A stretch of DNA of 39,664 nucleotides from Planctomycetota bacterium (lineage in GTDB: Bacteria > Planctomycetota > Planctomycetia > Isosphaerales > Isosphaeraceae), in assembly GCA_028291545.1 (NCBI GenBank), contig JAQGHR010000121.1, positions 1-39,664 on the forward strand, in the 5' to 3' direction. A program made the translations under genes and the position numbers. The notes under the pieces were generated by a model. That model was not told the DNA's origin, did not search any database, and saw only the letters and a program-made list of their open reading frames with translations. How positions within the stretch are numbered: position 1 is the first letter of the stretch; each line of letters begins with the position of its first letter. Shown here one piece after another: positions 24,701-35,100 of the stretch.

Positions 24701-25138
24701 GGTTTTCCGAAGGCGGAAGCCTCGTTCACGTCCCGGTTCGACAAGGTTGACGAGGCCAACGACGGGATCGTCCGTCTCACGCCGAACCCCCGCAACCGCT
24801 GGACCTGCTACGAGTCCCCGAACGCGGAAGACTGGCTTTCCCTCGACTTCGGCCACGAGGAAACCGTCGGCCGCCTCGACCTCCACCTGTTCGACGACGG
24901 CGGCGGCGTCCGCGCCCCGAAGTCCTACACCGTCCAGACCTGGGACGGCAAGGATTGGCACGATGTTCTCAGCCCGACCAAAGACCCCGAAACGCCGGCC
25001 GGCCGGACGGTCAACATCGTCACGTTCCCCCCGATCAAGACGAGCAAGGTTCGCGTCGTCTTCACTCATCGCGATGGGTCGAAGAGCGGCGTGACGGAGA
25101 TCGAGGTGAGGGAGAATTCAGGTCGGAATCGGAGGTGA
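21794..25138 (+). CDS. Secreted HExxH metallopeptidase-like / GH63-like glycosidase / double discoidin protein
   Basis: A 1114-residue protein with a short hydrophobic export signal (IASLLVILSVVF). The N-terminal region (about 50-230) has a gluzincin-like zinc site: His148-Glu149-x2-His152 (LIHEFAHGVH), with a Glu in EEYWAEGVQSWF (193-198) as likely third ligand. From about 317 to 770 it resembles the (alpha/alpha)6 glycosidases of the GH63/mannosylglycerate-hydrolase group: NYSTWLADSVWAVHM, FFQSGHDDGMEYN, WWSGQSWPYATTQT, YFHSGYNDLIITGLIGLRPR. Two F5/8 type C (discoidin) beta-sandwiches follow (about 800-950 and 965-1110), probably carbohydrate-binding. It may degrade a glycoprotein or host polysaccharide (inference). 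ATG 21794 was chosen because the signal starts there; the ribosome-binding site is weak. The reading frame is intact, so the fusion is not an obvious frameshift artefact. Confidence 0.82.
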   Translation: MIASLLVILSVVFRPQDAVAPVEFKVVAPPKDAKFSPFYKKSISVGDLPIRSSEHVSDFALFEAAYLIREMLAERPDVLSAMSKNGVRFSVMAPTERTTDIPEHADLVPSRYWDRRARGLGGPLVSCGEENLLNYRGDPYGTENVLIHEFAHGVHNFGISKVDPTFNPRLGLAYKTAIAKGLWKGTYAATNVEEYWAEGVQSWFDTNRHDDHDHNHVDTREELEAYDPGLFSLITETFRRTDWRYTRPDRRAERGHLAGLDLAKSPAFAWDRDGEAGRGPVLDKRAMLGRQTFWDNRDWDWYAKNIPFLETPDKEIDTTYYYRWELLTKHLTYGSTGSGYSFTEFIDRPFWSGAYGAISCPAGHQLYESRWVRQPTIARDYAKYWLQTPGAQPRNYSTWLADSVWAVHMVHPDEAFTRSLKDGLIKNYEGWERDHFDPKAGLFFQSGHDDGMEYNINSRQTKDILRGDSGFRPTLNSYLWADAKAISAIAKLDGDGPAAARFDTKAADLKKNLQQKLWDDRRGFYFPMSRRDEDREGFTVKAGSLTYETGKFASNEHGRELIGYVPWQFNLPDPGRESSWKFLMDPDYFLADYGPTVTERHDPQFLVAKTCCWWSGQSWPYATTQTLVAMANLLNNYKQDVVSKSDHVKLLKIYTRTHRKSGKPYIAEGADPDTGSWEGYDSPGHSDHYFHSGYNDLIITGLIGLRPRSDDVIEVNPLAPEDWGYFALDDVSYHGRRVSIVWDRDGTKYGLGPGLRILADGKTIASSPKLGKLTADLPPATQETARPPAINYAVNNDGTMYPRATASFTSADTSVAKAIDGNSWYHVKPSNRWTTAGSPNATDWFAVDFGTRRPVHTVGLYLLDDDDVAHDPNDRNRIARPSSIALEFWDGDSWKTVPDQVRTPDRPEGHRANWIAFPPIQTSRIRAVFHHRESRKTGLTEFEAWGEGRPPIAPAPSPPGNLAANPKATGFPKAEASFTSRFDKVDEANDGIVRLTPNPRNRWTCYESPNAEDWLSLDFGHEETVGRLDLHLFDDGGGVRAPKSYTVQTWDGKDWHDVLSPTKDPETPAGRTVNIVTFPPIKTSKVRVVFTHRDGSKSGVTEIEVRENSGRNRR

Positions 25139-25255
25139 TCGCAAGGATCAAGAGTAACTCGCACAGACACCCCGGATCTTCGCGAGTAAGATGGTCCGTT
25201 CAATTCGCCGCCAACGGGATTGCGGCTGCCATCATCGCGAGGTCTGTTCGGAATC

Positions 25256-26347
25256 ATGAGAGCTGGAATTGTCGGTCTGCCCAACGTCGGCAAGAGCACC
25301 CTGTTCAACGCACTCACAAGCTCGAAAGCGGCCCAGAGCGCGAATTACCCGTTCTGCACCATCGAGCCCAATGAAGGGGTCGTCAGCGTCCCCGACGAAC
25401 GGCTTGCCAGGATCAGCAAGTACATCATCCCCAAGACGCTCATCCCCACGGCCCTGCGACTGGTGGATATCGCCGGCATCGTGAAGGGGGCGAGCGAGGG
25501 GGAAGGACTCGGCAACAAGTTCCTGAGCCACATCCGGGAAGTCGACGCCATCCTCCAGGTCGTTCGCTGCTTCGAAGATCCCGAGGTGGTCCATGTGGCC
25601 GGCGAGGTGAACCCGGTATCGGACATAGAGACGATCGAGATCGAGCTGATGCTGGCCGACATCCAGACGCTGGACAATGCCCTTCCCAAGGCGGAGCGCA
25701 CGGCCAAGGGCGGCGACAAGGATGCCAAGCTTCGCGTCGAGGCGATCCGCAAGTGCCTGAACCACCTGGCGACCGATGAGCCGCTCCGAAAGCTCACGCT
25801 CGATCCCGACGAATCGGCGGCCGTCTCCAGCTACGGGTTGCTGACGGCCAAGCCGGTCCTTTATGTCGCCAACGTCGACGAGAGCGACCTGGCCGGAGAA
25901 GGCCCCCTTGTCCAGCAGGTTCGGGCGTTCGCGGCCAGGGTCGGGGCCTCGGTCGTCCCCGTTTGCGCCAAGCTCGAAGCGGAGATCGCCGAGCTGGACG
26001 AGGCCGACCGGGCCGAGATGCTCGCGTCATCCGGCCTCGCCGAGGCCGCGCTGCCGACGCTTGCCCGGGAGGCGTACCGGGTCCTGGGCCTTCAGAGCTA
26101 CTTCACGGCGGGGGTGAAAGAGGTCCGCGCCTGGGCGATCCCGATCGGGGCCACCGCCCCCCAATCCGCCGGCGTGATCCATTCCGACTTCGAGAAGGGG
26201 TTCATCCGGGCCGAAGTCTACAGCCTCGCGGATCTGGAGACGTACCGCAGCGAGAAAGAGATCCGCCAGGCCGGCAAGTTGCGCGTCGAGGGCAAGAATT
26301 ATGTCATGCAGGATGGCGACATTTGCCATTTCCTGTGTAATACCTGA
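25256..26347 (+). CDS. ychF: Ribosome-binding ATPase YchF
   Basis: A 363-residue cytoplasmic Obg-family P-loop ATPase, the same length as E. coli YchF. It shows the P-loop [11 protein letters not shown] (residues 7-17), switch region [13 protein letters not shown]3 [20 protein letters not shown], and the non-canonical NVDE in place of NKxD, which explains the ATP preference of the family. A coiled-coil insertion and C-terminal TGS domain ([15 protein letters not shown] to GDICHFLCN) follow. YchF associates with ribosomes and influences stress responses and translation fidelity. ATG 25256 gives the standard N-terminus ([10 protein letters not shown]), with GAGGT about 11 nt upstream. It converges on the ABC exporter gene. 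Confidence 0.97.
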   Translation: MRAGIVGLPNVGKSTLFNALTSSKAAQSANYPFCTIEPNEGVVSVPDERLARISKYIIPKTLIPTALRLVDIAGIVKGASEGEGLGNKFLSHIREVDAILQVVRCFEDPEVVHVAGEVNPVSDIETIEIELMLADIQTLDNALPKAERTAKGGDKDAKLRVEAIRKCLNHLATDEPLRKLTLDPDESAAVSSYGLLTAKPVLYVANVDESDLAGEGPLVQQVRAFAARVGASVVPVCAKLEAEIAELDEADRAEMLASSGLAEAALPTLAREAYRVLGLQSYFTAGVKEVRAWAIPIGATAPQSAGVIHSDFEKGFIRAEVYSLADLETYRSEKEIRQAGKLRVEGKNYVMQDGDICHFLCNT

Positions 26348-26375
26348 TATGCGAATGGAACCGTGATCGGAATGA

Positions 26376-26389
26376 AGCGGCGGGCCGCT
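26376..26389. terminator. Short hairpin between convergent ychF and ABC exporter genes
   Basis: AGCGGC (26376-26381) pairs with GCCGCT (26384-26389). An outer CGTGA (26362-26366)/TCACG (26389-26393) can extend it with a bulge. It touches the stop codon of the ABC gene. No T tract is present, so this is a weak terminator candidate based on position. Confidence 0.25.
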
Positions 26390-28269
26390 CACGCCACGGC
26401 TCCCGCCATCTCCGAGTACGCCGGCTCGGGTTCGGCCGGGCCGTCGCCGTTGGCGTGGCGGACGAGGTCGGCGAAGACGCCGTTGCGGCGGACGAGGTCG
26501 TCGTAGGGGCCGCTCTCGACGATGCGGCCGGCGTCGAAGACGAGGATGCGATCGGTGTCGATCAGGGTGGAGAGGCGGTGGGCCACCAGGATGACGGTGC
26601 GGTCGCGGCGAGCGGAGGCGACGGCCTGCTGGATCTTGCGCTCGCTGATGCAGTCGAGGGCGGAGGTCGCCTCGTCGAGGATCAGGATCGGGGGGTTCTT
26701 GAGGAAGACGCGCGCCAGGGCCAGCCGCTGTCGCTGGCCGCCGGAGAGGTTCTGGCCGCGCTCGGAGACGCGAGCCTGGTAGCCGCCGGGCATCGCGAGG
26801 ATCTCCTCGTGGAGGTGCGCCATGGTCGCGGCCTGGACGAGCTGGTCGTAAGAGACGCCGTCCATGCCGTAGGCGATGTTCTCGGCGATCGTGCCCGAGA
26901 AGACGAACGGGTTCTGGCCGACGTAGCCGACCAGGCGGCCGATCGACTCGCGCGAGACGCTGTCGAGCGGGACGCCGCCGATGGCCGCGTAGCCGCTCGA
27001 CGGGTGGACGAGCCTCATCAAGACGCGGAGCCAGGTCGTCTTGCCGCAGCCCGAACGGCCCGCCACGCCGATCGTCTCGCCGTGGCGAACGGTCAGGGTC
27101 AGGCCGTCCAGGGCGCGGCGGAATTGGCCGTCGGCCGTGGTGTAGTCGACGTAGAGCTGCTCGGACACGAACAGGGGATCGCCGACTTCGAGGGCCGGCT
27201 CGCGCGGGCTGACCGGGCAGAAGGCGCGATCTTCGGGACGTTGCAGCAGGTCGATCAGGTCGCCGACCTTGAGGCTGCAGTCGTGCGTCTCGTCGATGAA
27301 CCGGTGGATCTCGTTCAGCGGCGCCATCACATTCAAGAAGAGGACGGAGAACATGAGGATATCGCCATAAGAAATCCCCCCCTTGAGGCAGAGGCCGACG
27401 GCGAATGCCACGACGATCAGGTGGAAGAGGCCCTCATTCAGGGCCTTGGCGCTGCCGAACAGCGACATCTCGAAGTGGTGGCGCAGCTCGGTGGCGCGGC
27501 GGCCCTCGGCGACCCGGGCCACGCGGTCGATCTCGCGGTGATGGGTGTTCGCGGCCCGTACATAGTCGAGCCCGGCGAGCTGCTCGACCACCGTGCCGTC
27601 CATCTGCTCGCGGCACCGCAACAGGCCCAGCCGCACGCCCTTCTGGGTGATGAGCTGCCAGATTGTCAGCGCCAGGGACAGCGGGGCCACACCGGCCATG
27701 GCCAGGGCGATGCCGGGCTGCTTGCAGAGCGCCGCGATCAGCGCGAATGTGCCGGTGAGAATCGCGGGCAGGAAGTCGAGAAACGTGATGCGCAGGAACC
27801 GCACGAAGCCGTCGACGCTCCGCGTGATCCGGCCGTGCAACGCCCCGACCTGCTCGTGGCCGAGGGCCGAGAGGTCCACGCGCATGAGGTGGCCGACCAC
27901 GCGGACGCAGAGGTCGCGATCAATTCGTGTGCATGTGCGCTCTACTAAATAGCGTCGCAGGACGCCCAGGGTCTCCCGCACGAGATACGCCAGGCCGATC
28001 AGCCCGAGGAAGATCGCGGCGGACTTCGCCAGGTCGGCCCGAGGGACGCCCTTGTGGGTCTCTGGGTTGATCGCGTTGACCAGCATGCCCAGGCCGACCG
28101 GAATCCCGGTCGAGGCGACGCTGCCGATCCCCATCACCAGCACCGCCCCGCCCAGCGCCAGCTTCCGACCGGGCGACACCAGTCCCCAGACGGCGTGCGC
28201 CCGGCGTGCGCCCGGTGTGGCGTCGCCCTGCCTGCCTGCGGGGTCTTGCGGCTCCTCAATCGCGGGCAT
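26389..28269 (-). CDS. Type I ABC exporter (fused membrane and ATPase domains)
   Basis: A 626-residue half-transporter expected to act as a homodimer in the cytoplasmic membrane. The transmembrane domain (about 30-330) has several hydrophobic spans (LALGGAVLVMGIGSV, AAIFLGLIGLAYLV, ILTGTFALIAAL, LIVVAFAVGLCLKGG). The nucleotide-binding domain (about 365-600) has Walker A GRSGCGKTT near 405, Q-loop YVGQNPFVF, signature LSGGQRQR near 506, Walker B ILILDEATSALD near 530, and H-loop VAHRLST. All ATPase motifs are intact. The substrate (lipid, peptide or drug) cannot be deduced. ATG 28269 is preceded by GGGAG at 5 nt; the frame extends to 28332 without added signal. It is monocistronic and faces ychF. 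Confidence 0.93.
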   Translation of the reverse strand: MPAIEEPQDPAGRQGDATPGARRAHAVWGLVSPGRKLALGGAVLVMGIGSVASTGIPVGLGMLVNAINPETHKGVPRADLAKSAAIFLGLIGLAYLVRETLGVLRRYLVERTCTRIDRDLCVRVVGHLMRVDLSALGHEQVGALHGRITRSVDGFVRFLRITFLDFLPAILTGTFALIAALCKQPGIALAMAGVAPLSLALTIWQLITQKGVRLGLLRCREQMDGTVVEQLAGLDYVRAANTHHREIDRVARVAEGRRATELRHHFEMSLFGSAKALNEGLFHLIVVAFAVGLCLKGGISYGDILMFSVLFLNVMAPLNEIHRFIDETHDCSLKVGDLIDLLQRPEDRAFCPVSPREPALEVGDPLFVSEQLYVDYTTADGQFRRALDGLTLTVRHGETIGVAGRSGCGKTTWLRVLMRLVHPSSGYAAIGGVPLDSVSRESIGRLVGYVGQNPFVFSGTIAENIAYGMDGVSYDQLVQAATMAHLHEEILAMPGGYQARVSERGQNLSGGQRQRLALARVFLKNPPILILDEATSALDCISERKIQQAVASARRDRTVILVAHRLSTLIDTDRILVFDAGRIVESGPYDDLVRRNGVFADLVRHANGDGPAEPEPAYSEMAGAVA

Positions 28270-28811
28270 GATCGCTCCCAAATCGTCTGAAATGAACACG
28301 CCCGCCACCACCCGGCCAGGTCCGGGGCGCACGGCGAGATCGGACGGTCGACTCGATGCTGGTTCGGGGAGTAGCGGCCCGGAGAGAGGCCTTAGATAGG
28401 AACGTGAGAACTCATCACACTGGCATAATCAACCATCCGATGATATAATCACCAGGCAACTGAGATGCCACGGTGACGATGGAATCGGAGCGAACGCTTG
28501 CGATGGTTCCCGGCACCCGCGAGGATTCGATGAATGCCGGGGGAGTCCGGCGTGAATCCCGGCAGGCGCCACTATTAGTACGACCAAACCGTACCCATCG
28601 TCGAACGGCTGTCGAAGAATTCTCGCGACTTTCTGGAGCCCTCCGCGGCGAGGTGGGCGTGGCCACGGCCGAGCCAGGAAAAGATGTCACGTGGGGAGGC
28701 ACCGATTATTCGCAGCACTTCGGCGCGGATGTTGCTAGAATACCGGTCCGAGGTCCGACGGGAGCGGCGACGCTCCCCGTGAGGGACCGGAGTCCTCCGG
28801 AGTTCGTCCCG
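28270..28811. other. Non-coding gap upstream of the small ORF
   Basis: This stretch lies between the divergent ABC exporter and the 83-residue ORF. The part around 28400-28460 is noticeably richer in A/T than its surroundings. A plus-strand frame is open from 28473 through the small ORF, but its first 113 codons have no recognisable protein character. A TAGAAT hexamer near 28736-28741 could be a -10 core. The segment 28758-28810 is hairpin-rich and listed separately. Nothing else is seen. Confidence 0.5.
28758..28810 (+). promoter_or_regulatory. Tandem hairpins immediately upstream of the small ORF
   Basis: The first hairpin is GGGAGCG (28760-28766) with CGCTCCC (28771-28777) closed by the GNRA-type loop GCGA, extendable by ACG/CGT-type pairs across a one-base bulge. 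The second is CCGGAG (28787-28792) with CTCCGG (28795-28800), flanked by GGGA (28783-28786) and TCCC (28807-28810). The likely ribosome-binding GGAG (28799-28802) lies partly in the second stem, so translation could be gated. This is inference from pairing only. Confidence 0.3.
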
Positions 28812-29063
28812 ATGATCAAGAGCCAAACCAACCCGTTTACCGCGAACAGCTTCGCCATTTTGCCCACAACGGACAGCTTGACAGGGCGCGTGACCGATCG
28901 GTTCTCCGCCGAACTGGTCTCGTGCGAAGAAGTCTTGGTGGTTGATGATCGCTCGGAACTCAGCCCGGCTCAGGCGGTGGAGAACCGTCTCTCACGGATG
29001 CTCAGCGAAGCGACCATGCCGATCAGCCATCTCCAGATGAGGGGCATGCTTCGCCAGCGGTGA
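28812..29063 (+). CDS. Small hypothetical protein, 83 residues
   Basis: I do not recognise this protein. The N-terminal half is Thr/Ser/Asn-rich (MIKSQTNPFTANSFAILPTT); the C-terminal half looks helical and amphipathic (AQAVENRLSRMLSEATMPI, ending LQMRGMLRQR). No signal peptide or membrane span is apparent. Third codon positions are mostly G or C, as in neighbouring genes, which favours coding. The start at 28812 is chosen because GGAG precedes it by 9 nt and the upstream extension of the same frame looks non-coding. A perfect hairpin follows the stop codon. It converges on the cyclic glucan synthase gene. Confidence 0.45.
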   Translation: MIKSQTNPFTANSFAILPTTDSLTGRVTDRFSAELVSCEEVLVVDDRSELSPAQAVENRLSRMLSEATMPISHLQMRGMLRQR

Positions 29064-29081
29064 GAAAGAACCCGTCGGCCT

Positions 29082-29098
29082 CTGGCAGATCCTGCCAG
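29082..29098 (+). terminator. Perfect 7-bp hairpin after the small ORF
   Basis: CTGGCAG (29082-29088) and CTGCCAG (29092-29098) with loop ATC, 18 nt after the small ORF stop, followed by TTCCCC. It lies in the gap where that ORF and the minus-strand cyclic glucan synthase converge, so it may serve both directions. Confidence 0.45.
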
Positions 29099-29174
29099 TT
29101 CCCCGGGATGCGAGCCAAAAACACGGGAAGTGAAGACACTGGCGGCCAGGCTGCCGGTGATTGCGGACACCAAA

Positions 29175-32100
29175 TCAAGCCCGACCCATCACGACACGGA
29201 CTGCTCGCTCGCGGCCGTCGTCCACCAGGGGCAGTCCCACCTCGGGATCGACACTCTGTCCGTCGATGTCAATCCATTTGACGCCGCGTTCGACGCCGTC
29301 TGGATTCTCGACACCGATGCGGTACAGCGTTGACCCATGCCGGTAGGCGATCTCGAACCCGGCCCATCGGGGAGGGATGCAGGGATCGATCGTCAGACGG
29401 CCGCCGCTCTTGCGGAACCCGAGGATCTCCTCAACGCCGATCCGATAGAGCCATGAGGCCGAGCCCGTGTACCACGTCCAGCCCCCCCGGCCGGTATGCG
29501 GCGGACGGCCATAGACGTCGCCCGCGAGCACGTAGGGCTCAACCCGATAGAGGGCAACGGCTTCCGGCGAATCGGCATGGCGGATCGGGTTGATGAGGTC
29601 GAACATCGCGTGGGCCATCTGACCCCGTCCCATCCGGGCGAATGCCAGGGCGACCCAGGTCGCCGCGTGTGTGTACTGGCCGCCATTCTCGCGAATGCCC
29701 GGCACGTAACCCTTGATGTAGCCGGGTTGGAGCGAGCCGTTGTCGAACGGCGGGTCGAACAGGAGGATCACGCCGTCCTCGCGACGCACCAGCCGTTCCT
29801 CGACGGCCTGCATCGCCATCGCGCTCCGGTCGCGGTCGCCGAGCCCCGAGATCACGGCCCAGGTCTGGGCGATGGAATCGATCTGGCACTCATCGTTGAC
29901 CGCTGAGCCGAGAGGAGTTCCGTCGTCGAAGTAGGCGCGGCGATACCACGCTCCGTCCCAGGCGTTGAACTCGACGGCCTGAGCGAGCGCGGGGAGGTGA
30001 GAGCGTAGGGTCTCGGCATGCGCGGTCTCCCCCCGCGCCTCGGCGACCCGGGCGAACCGATCGAGGGCCGCGGCCAGGAACCAGGCGAGCCAGACGCTCT
30101 CGCCGTGGCCCTCCACCCCGACGCGGTTCATGCCGTCATTCCAGTCGCCGGTGCCCATCAACGGCAGGCCGTGAACGCCAAATTGTTCGGCTCGAGCGAA
30201 CGCGCGGAGGCAATGATCGAAGAGAGGTGCCGATTCTTCCGCAATCGCGGGCGTGCCGTAATCTTCTTCCTGCCCGCTTCGGAGCACCGGTGCCCTGAGG
30301 TAGGGCACGGACTCCTCGAAAATGGCCAGGTCGCCGGTCGTCTCCGCATAATGCGAGGCGACAAACGGGAGCCAGATCGGGTCGTCGGAGATCCGGGTCC
30401 GGACCCCTCGGCCGGTCGGCGGATGCCACCAGTGCTGGACATCACCTTCCAGAAATTGACGGCTGGCGGCGCGGAGAATCTGCGCCCGCGCCTCCTGGGG
30501 AGCCGCGACGCACAGCGCCATCACGTCCTGAAGCTGGTCGCGGAACCCGTACGCGCCGCCCGACTGGTAAAATGCCGACCTTGCCCAGACCCGACAAGTT
30601 AACACCTGATTGATCAGCCAGCGGTTCAAGAGCAGATCCATGGCCGGGTCGGGCGTGCGTACCTGCACCGTGGTCAGGCGGTCGTCCCACTGGGCACGCA
30701 CCTGGTCCAGGCAGGCGGAGGCCCGGCCTGGCTCTCGATAGCGGACGAGGAGTTCCCTGGCGGCCTCAACATTCTCCGCATCACCGAGCAAGAACACGAT
30801 TTCCAGCTCGGCGTCCGGTCCCAGGTCGAACTTCGTCTGGATGGCCACGCAGGGGTCGATGGCCGCGCCCACGATGCCCGAAAGCTCGATCCGGCGCAGG
30901 GCGGCGGGTGACCCTGGGTTCCCATTTCGGCCCAGGAATTCCCCACGATGGGCACTCAAGGTACGAGGTCGGCGGTCGACGTCCGCGAAGGCGACGCGCT
31001 GATTGAACTCGGCGCGGGTGGCATTGCGGGCCAGCATGGCCCCGGTTTCGGCGTCGATCTCCGTCACCATGTGCATGGCCGAGGCGTCTCGGGTCGTGCC
31101 CAGGACCCATTCGGCGAAGAAGGTTGCGGAAAGGCGTCGGGGGGAATCGCCCAGGTTGCGCACTTTCAAGCGGAGCAGCTTGACCGGATCGTCGGGCGGG
31201 ACAAAGAGTGTCAATTCGTGCGCGAGGCCGTGGGAGTTCTTTTCAAAAACCGTGTAGCCTTGCCCGTGAGTCACGATGGTCACGTCGGTCGATGGGACCG
31301 GCCGGGGGGTCGGGGACCAGATCTGGCCGGTGGCCTCGTCGCGGAGGTAAAGGGCCTCGCCGGGGGGGTCGGCCACCGGGTCATTGCTCCAGGGCGTAAT
31401 GCGATTGGCCTGGCTGTTCACGGCCCAGGCGTAGCCGCAACCGGATTCGGAGACGAGGAAGCCGAACCCCGGATTGGCGATGACGTTGATCCACGGGGCC
31501 GGCGGGAGAATCGGGTGGATGGCCGTCTCGCGAGACGGCCGGCCGTTGCGGCGGATATCGGCGGGAGCCGGGGGCCGTACGACGATGGTGTACTCGCGGC
31601 CATCTCGCGAGAAACCGCCGAGACCGTTGGCGAAGGCGAGGTCCTGGGGCGGCTCCCGGTCCGGCCCGGACGGGTGCGCCGGCTCGTGAGTCGGGTTCAG
31701 CGGGGCAGGGAAGGTGGGGGTACGCTCGAATCGGTCAAGCTGGGCACCGAGCGGGCCGCGGTTCCCCACCAGGACCACCCGGGCGACGGCCAGCAACAAG
31801 AGGCGATCCTCATCCGCCGCGTGGGCCGCCTTGCGGACGAAGACGCCGCCGGGCTTATCGGCCAGGTCTTGCGCGCCGGCGTCGCGGACCAGTTCCAGGA
31901 GGGCCTGATGGAGTTCGTGGAGGTAGCTCGACGGCTCCTCATTGAACAAAACCAGGTCGAATTCGAGCCCCTTCTGGCGAAGATAGGCGTGCGCGGCCAG
32001 GCATTGGCGGGCCAGGGACAACTGGTCGATGTCATCAATCCGGACCAGGACAACCGGGAAATCCCCGGAGATCCCGTGCCGCCAGAGCCCGACCAGGCTC

Positions 32101-35100
32101 TGGTGATTGGACGCGATGATCGAGGGATTGGCCCGAAGGACCGACCCGGCGAACAGGATGGGAGAGGCGAGTCTCTGGAAGAGGTGGGCATCTTCGGGGG
32201 AGAGCTGGTTCTCCCGGTGCTCGACCTGGCAATGCGCCCAGGCGAGCTCGAAGGCGCGGGCGGCGGCCGAGGACTCGCGATACTGGTCGGCGATGGAGAG
32301 GGCTTCCTCGCGCGAGTCGGCCACCGCCGTGGTGAACGCGACGACCGCCGAGGCGCCGGGGGCCACGTGGACCCGCCTGCGCAGGCTCACGATCGGGTCC
32401 AGGACCGGGCCGGTGGTCCCGGACAGGACCGCCCCCGGATCGAGCGCGGCGGGGTCGGCCGTCGTCCGGCCCCGGCCGAGAAAGCGGGCGCGGTCGGTCT
32501 CGTACTGGATCTCGCACGTGAGCTCGGCGTCGCACGAGACGGAGTGGACGGCCCAGGACGGGGCCTGTTCGGCCGATCGTGGGCGGCGGCGGCAGATCAA
32601 GGCGTCTGAGCCGGGAACCCACTCGGTCTCGACGAACAGCTTGCCGAACGCCGGGTGCGCCAGGTCGGCCCCCGGGGTCAGCAGGACGATCTCGGCGTAG
32701 CTGGTGAGCTCGATCTCGCGGGGCTTCGAGTCGTGGTTGGTGACCGTCACGCGGCGGACCTCGGCCAGCGCCTCGGGCGAGACGGTCACCTCCATCAGCG
32801 TCTCGATCGCGCCGTCGCGGCGGCGAAACACGGCCTTGTCCGACGAGAACACGACCTCGTAAGTCTCCGGCTGCCGGCAGATCGGCTGGAACCCGGCCGA
32901 CCAGGTCTGGCCCCCGGCCGGGTCGCGCAGGTAGACGAACTGGCCCCAGTTGTCGCGGGTGGTGTCCTCGCGCCAGCGGCTCACGGCCTGGTCGCGGCAG
33001 AGGCTGCGCCCGGAGCCGGAATTGGTGAGCATGACGTGGTAGCGCGTGTTCGAGAGCAGGTGCGCCCTGGGCGCCGGGGTCGCGGCCGTCGTGAGACGGC
33101 GGCTCATCAGGGGCAAGCCCTGGATCTCGGGCAGTTGCGCCGGCGCGGCGACTTCCGTGGGCTCGACCAGGGGCGCGTCCGGTGGCACGCGTTCCTGGAG
33201 CAGCAATTCAACGGCCCGGACCATCGGCTCGGCATGGAACCGCCGCGGCATCGGGTCGCCCAGCACGGTGTTGGCGATCGCCACCAGCCCCATCCCCTGG
33301 TGGTGGGCCATGTATTGCTTGACGACGACCGAGCGCCGGCCCTTGGGCACTCGCTCGCGGGTGAAGTCGATCGCCTCATAAAAACCGTAGATCCCGGACC
33401 CGCCTTCGGCCGTGATCCTCGCGAGGTTTTCGACCGCCTCGCGGGGCGCGATCATCGTCGCCAGCATCGTGGCGTACGGGGCGATGACCAAGTCTTTCTC
33501 CAGCCCTCGCTTGATGCCCAGGCCCGGCACGCCGAACGAGAGATATTGATAGTCACTGTCAATATACTGAGCGTTGAACGCCGATTCCGACATCCCCCAC
33601 GGGATGCCCTTGCTGAGGCCGTACTCGATCTGCCGCGCGACGGCCGTCTCGATCGCCTGGGAGACGAGCGTGCCGCGCAGGCTCTTTATCAGCAGGCGGG
33701 GCATGAGATATTCGAACATCGTGCCGCCCCACGAGATCAGCCCGATCCGCCCGACCGCCCGGATGAACGGCCGGCCGAGCATGAACCAGTGCCGCCGGGG
33801 CGCATCGCCCCGGGCGATCGCCAGCAGGCTGGTCAGGCAGGATTCCGAGGCGAGCAGGTCGTAGCACGAGCTGTCCAGACGGCCCTGGACCAGGTTGCAC
33901 CCGATCGCGAACAGGTTCCGATCGGCCTTGTAGAGCGGCTTGAAATCCATCGCCGAGGCGAACGCTCCGGCGCGATCGGCGAGCCTGAGCAGGCGGTCGC
34001 GGAGGTCGGCGGGATCGGCGTTCAGGTCGTCGCGGAGGCGAGCCACGTCGGCGGCGAAGAGTCTGGGCCAGATACCCGACGATCCGGGCAACGGCCCCTG
34101 GGCCTCTTCCAGCGCCCGGATTTCCGAGAGTTGCCGATGCGCCCAGTCGTCCAGCGGCCTGAGCCATTCCTCCAGCGCATCCGGGTCGCTCGGCGGGTCC
34201 TGCCGCGCCCGTTCAAAGACATCGACGTTCTGGAGCAGGGTCTGGGCCTGGTCCGCGAACGGATTGGGCAGGCTGCGGATCGCCTCGATCGCCAGGTTCC
34301 GCGTGTCGTTCAATCCCGCCACGACTTGCGGCCCGACCAGGGGGGCCTCCAGCAACTCCAGCAGGCCCCGCCGCAAGACGACCAGGGACCCGAGGAAATT
34401 GCCGCTATCGACCGTCGAGATATAGGCCGGCGGCAGGGGCTTGAGCGTCCGGGTCTCATACCAGTTGTAGAAGTGGCCCCAGTGCCGTTCCAGCTTGTCG
34501 AAGGTGTCGAACGTCTTCTCCAGGCGCTCGACGAGCGTGGGCAGACCGATGTAGCCCAGGTCGTGCGCGGCGAGCGTCGAGAGCAGCAGCAGGCCCTTGT
34601 TCGTGGGCGAGGTCCGGTGCGCGATCCGTCCGTCGGGCTCTTCCTGGAAATTGTCGGGCGGGAGCCAGTTGTCGGCCTCGCCGACGAACGTCTCGAAGAA
34701 GAACCAGGTCTTGCGCGCGACCTTGCGCAGCTCGGCCGTCTCGCCATTCGTGAGGGTCGTTCGCTCGATCACGCGGGGTAGGCTGACCCAGAAGGCGATC
34801 AGGGGCGAGAACAGCCACGCCGTCAGGACCGGCATCGCGGCCGGAATCGCCTCGGGCCGCACCAGCACCACCAGCGCGCCGACCGCCGCAGCGATCGCGG
34901 GCGCGGCCCACATCGTCCCGAAGAAGTGGGCCAGACCCGTGCCAAGGCGGCGCTCGGTCGTGGCGGCCGTCTCCCATTCGAGCATGTTCTTACGTGTGAC
35001 ACAGTGCCGGTAGAGCGTGCGGGCGATGGCGTCCACCAGATTCCTCGCCTGGTCGGCAAGGAACGCGATCGCCATCGCGACCTGACCCAGCGTCGCGGGC

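Noticed and set aside
30948..32609. Several 500-700 codon plus-strand frames opposite the cyclic glucan synthase
   Set aside because: They are mirror frames of the conserved GT84/GH94 gene with biased Arg/Gly/Asp composition and no start context.
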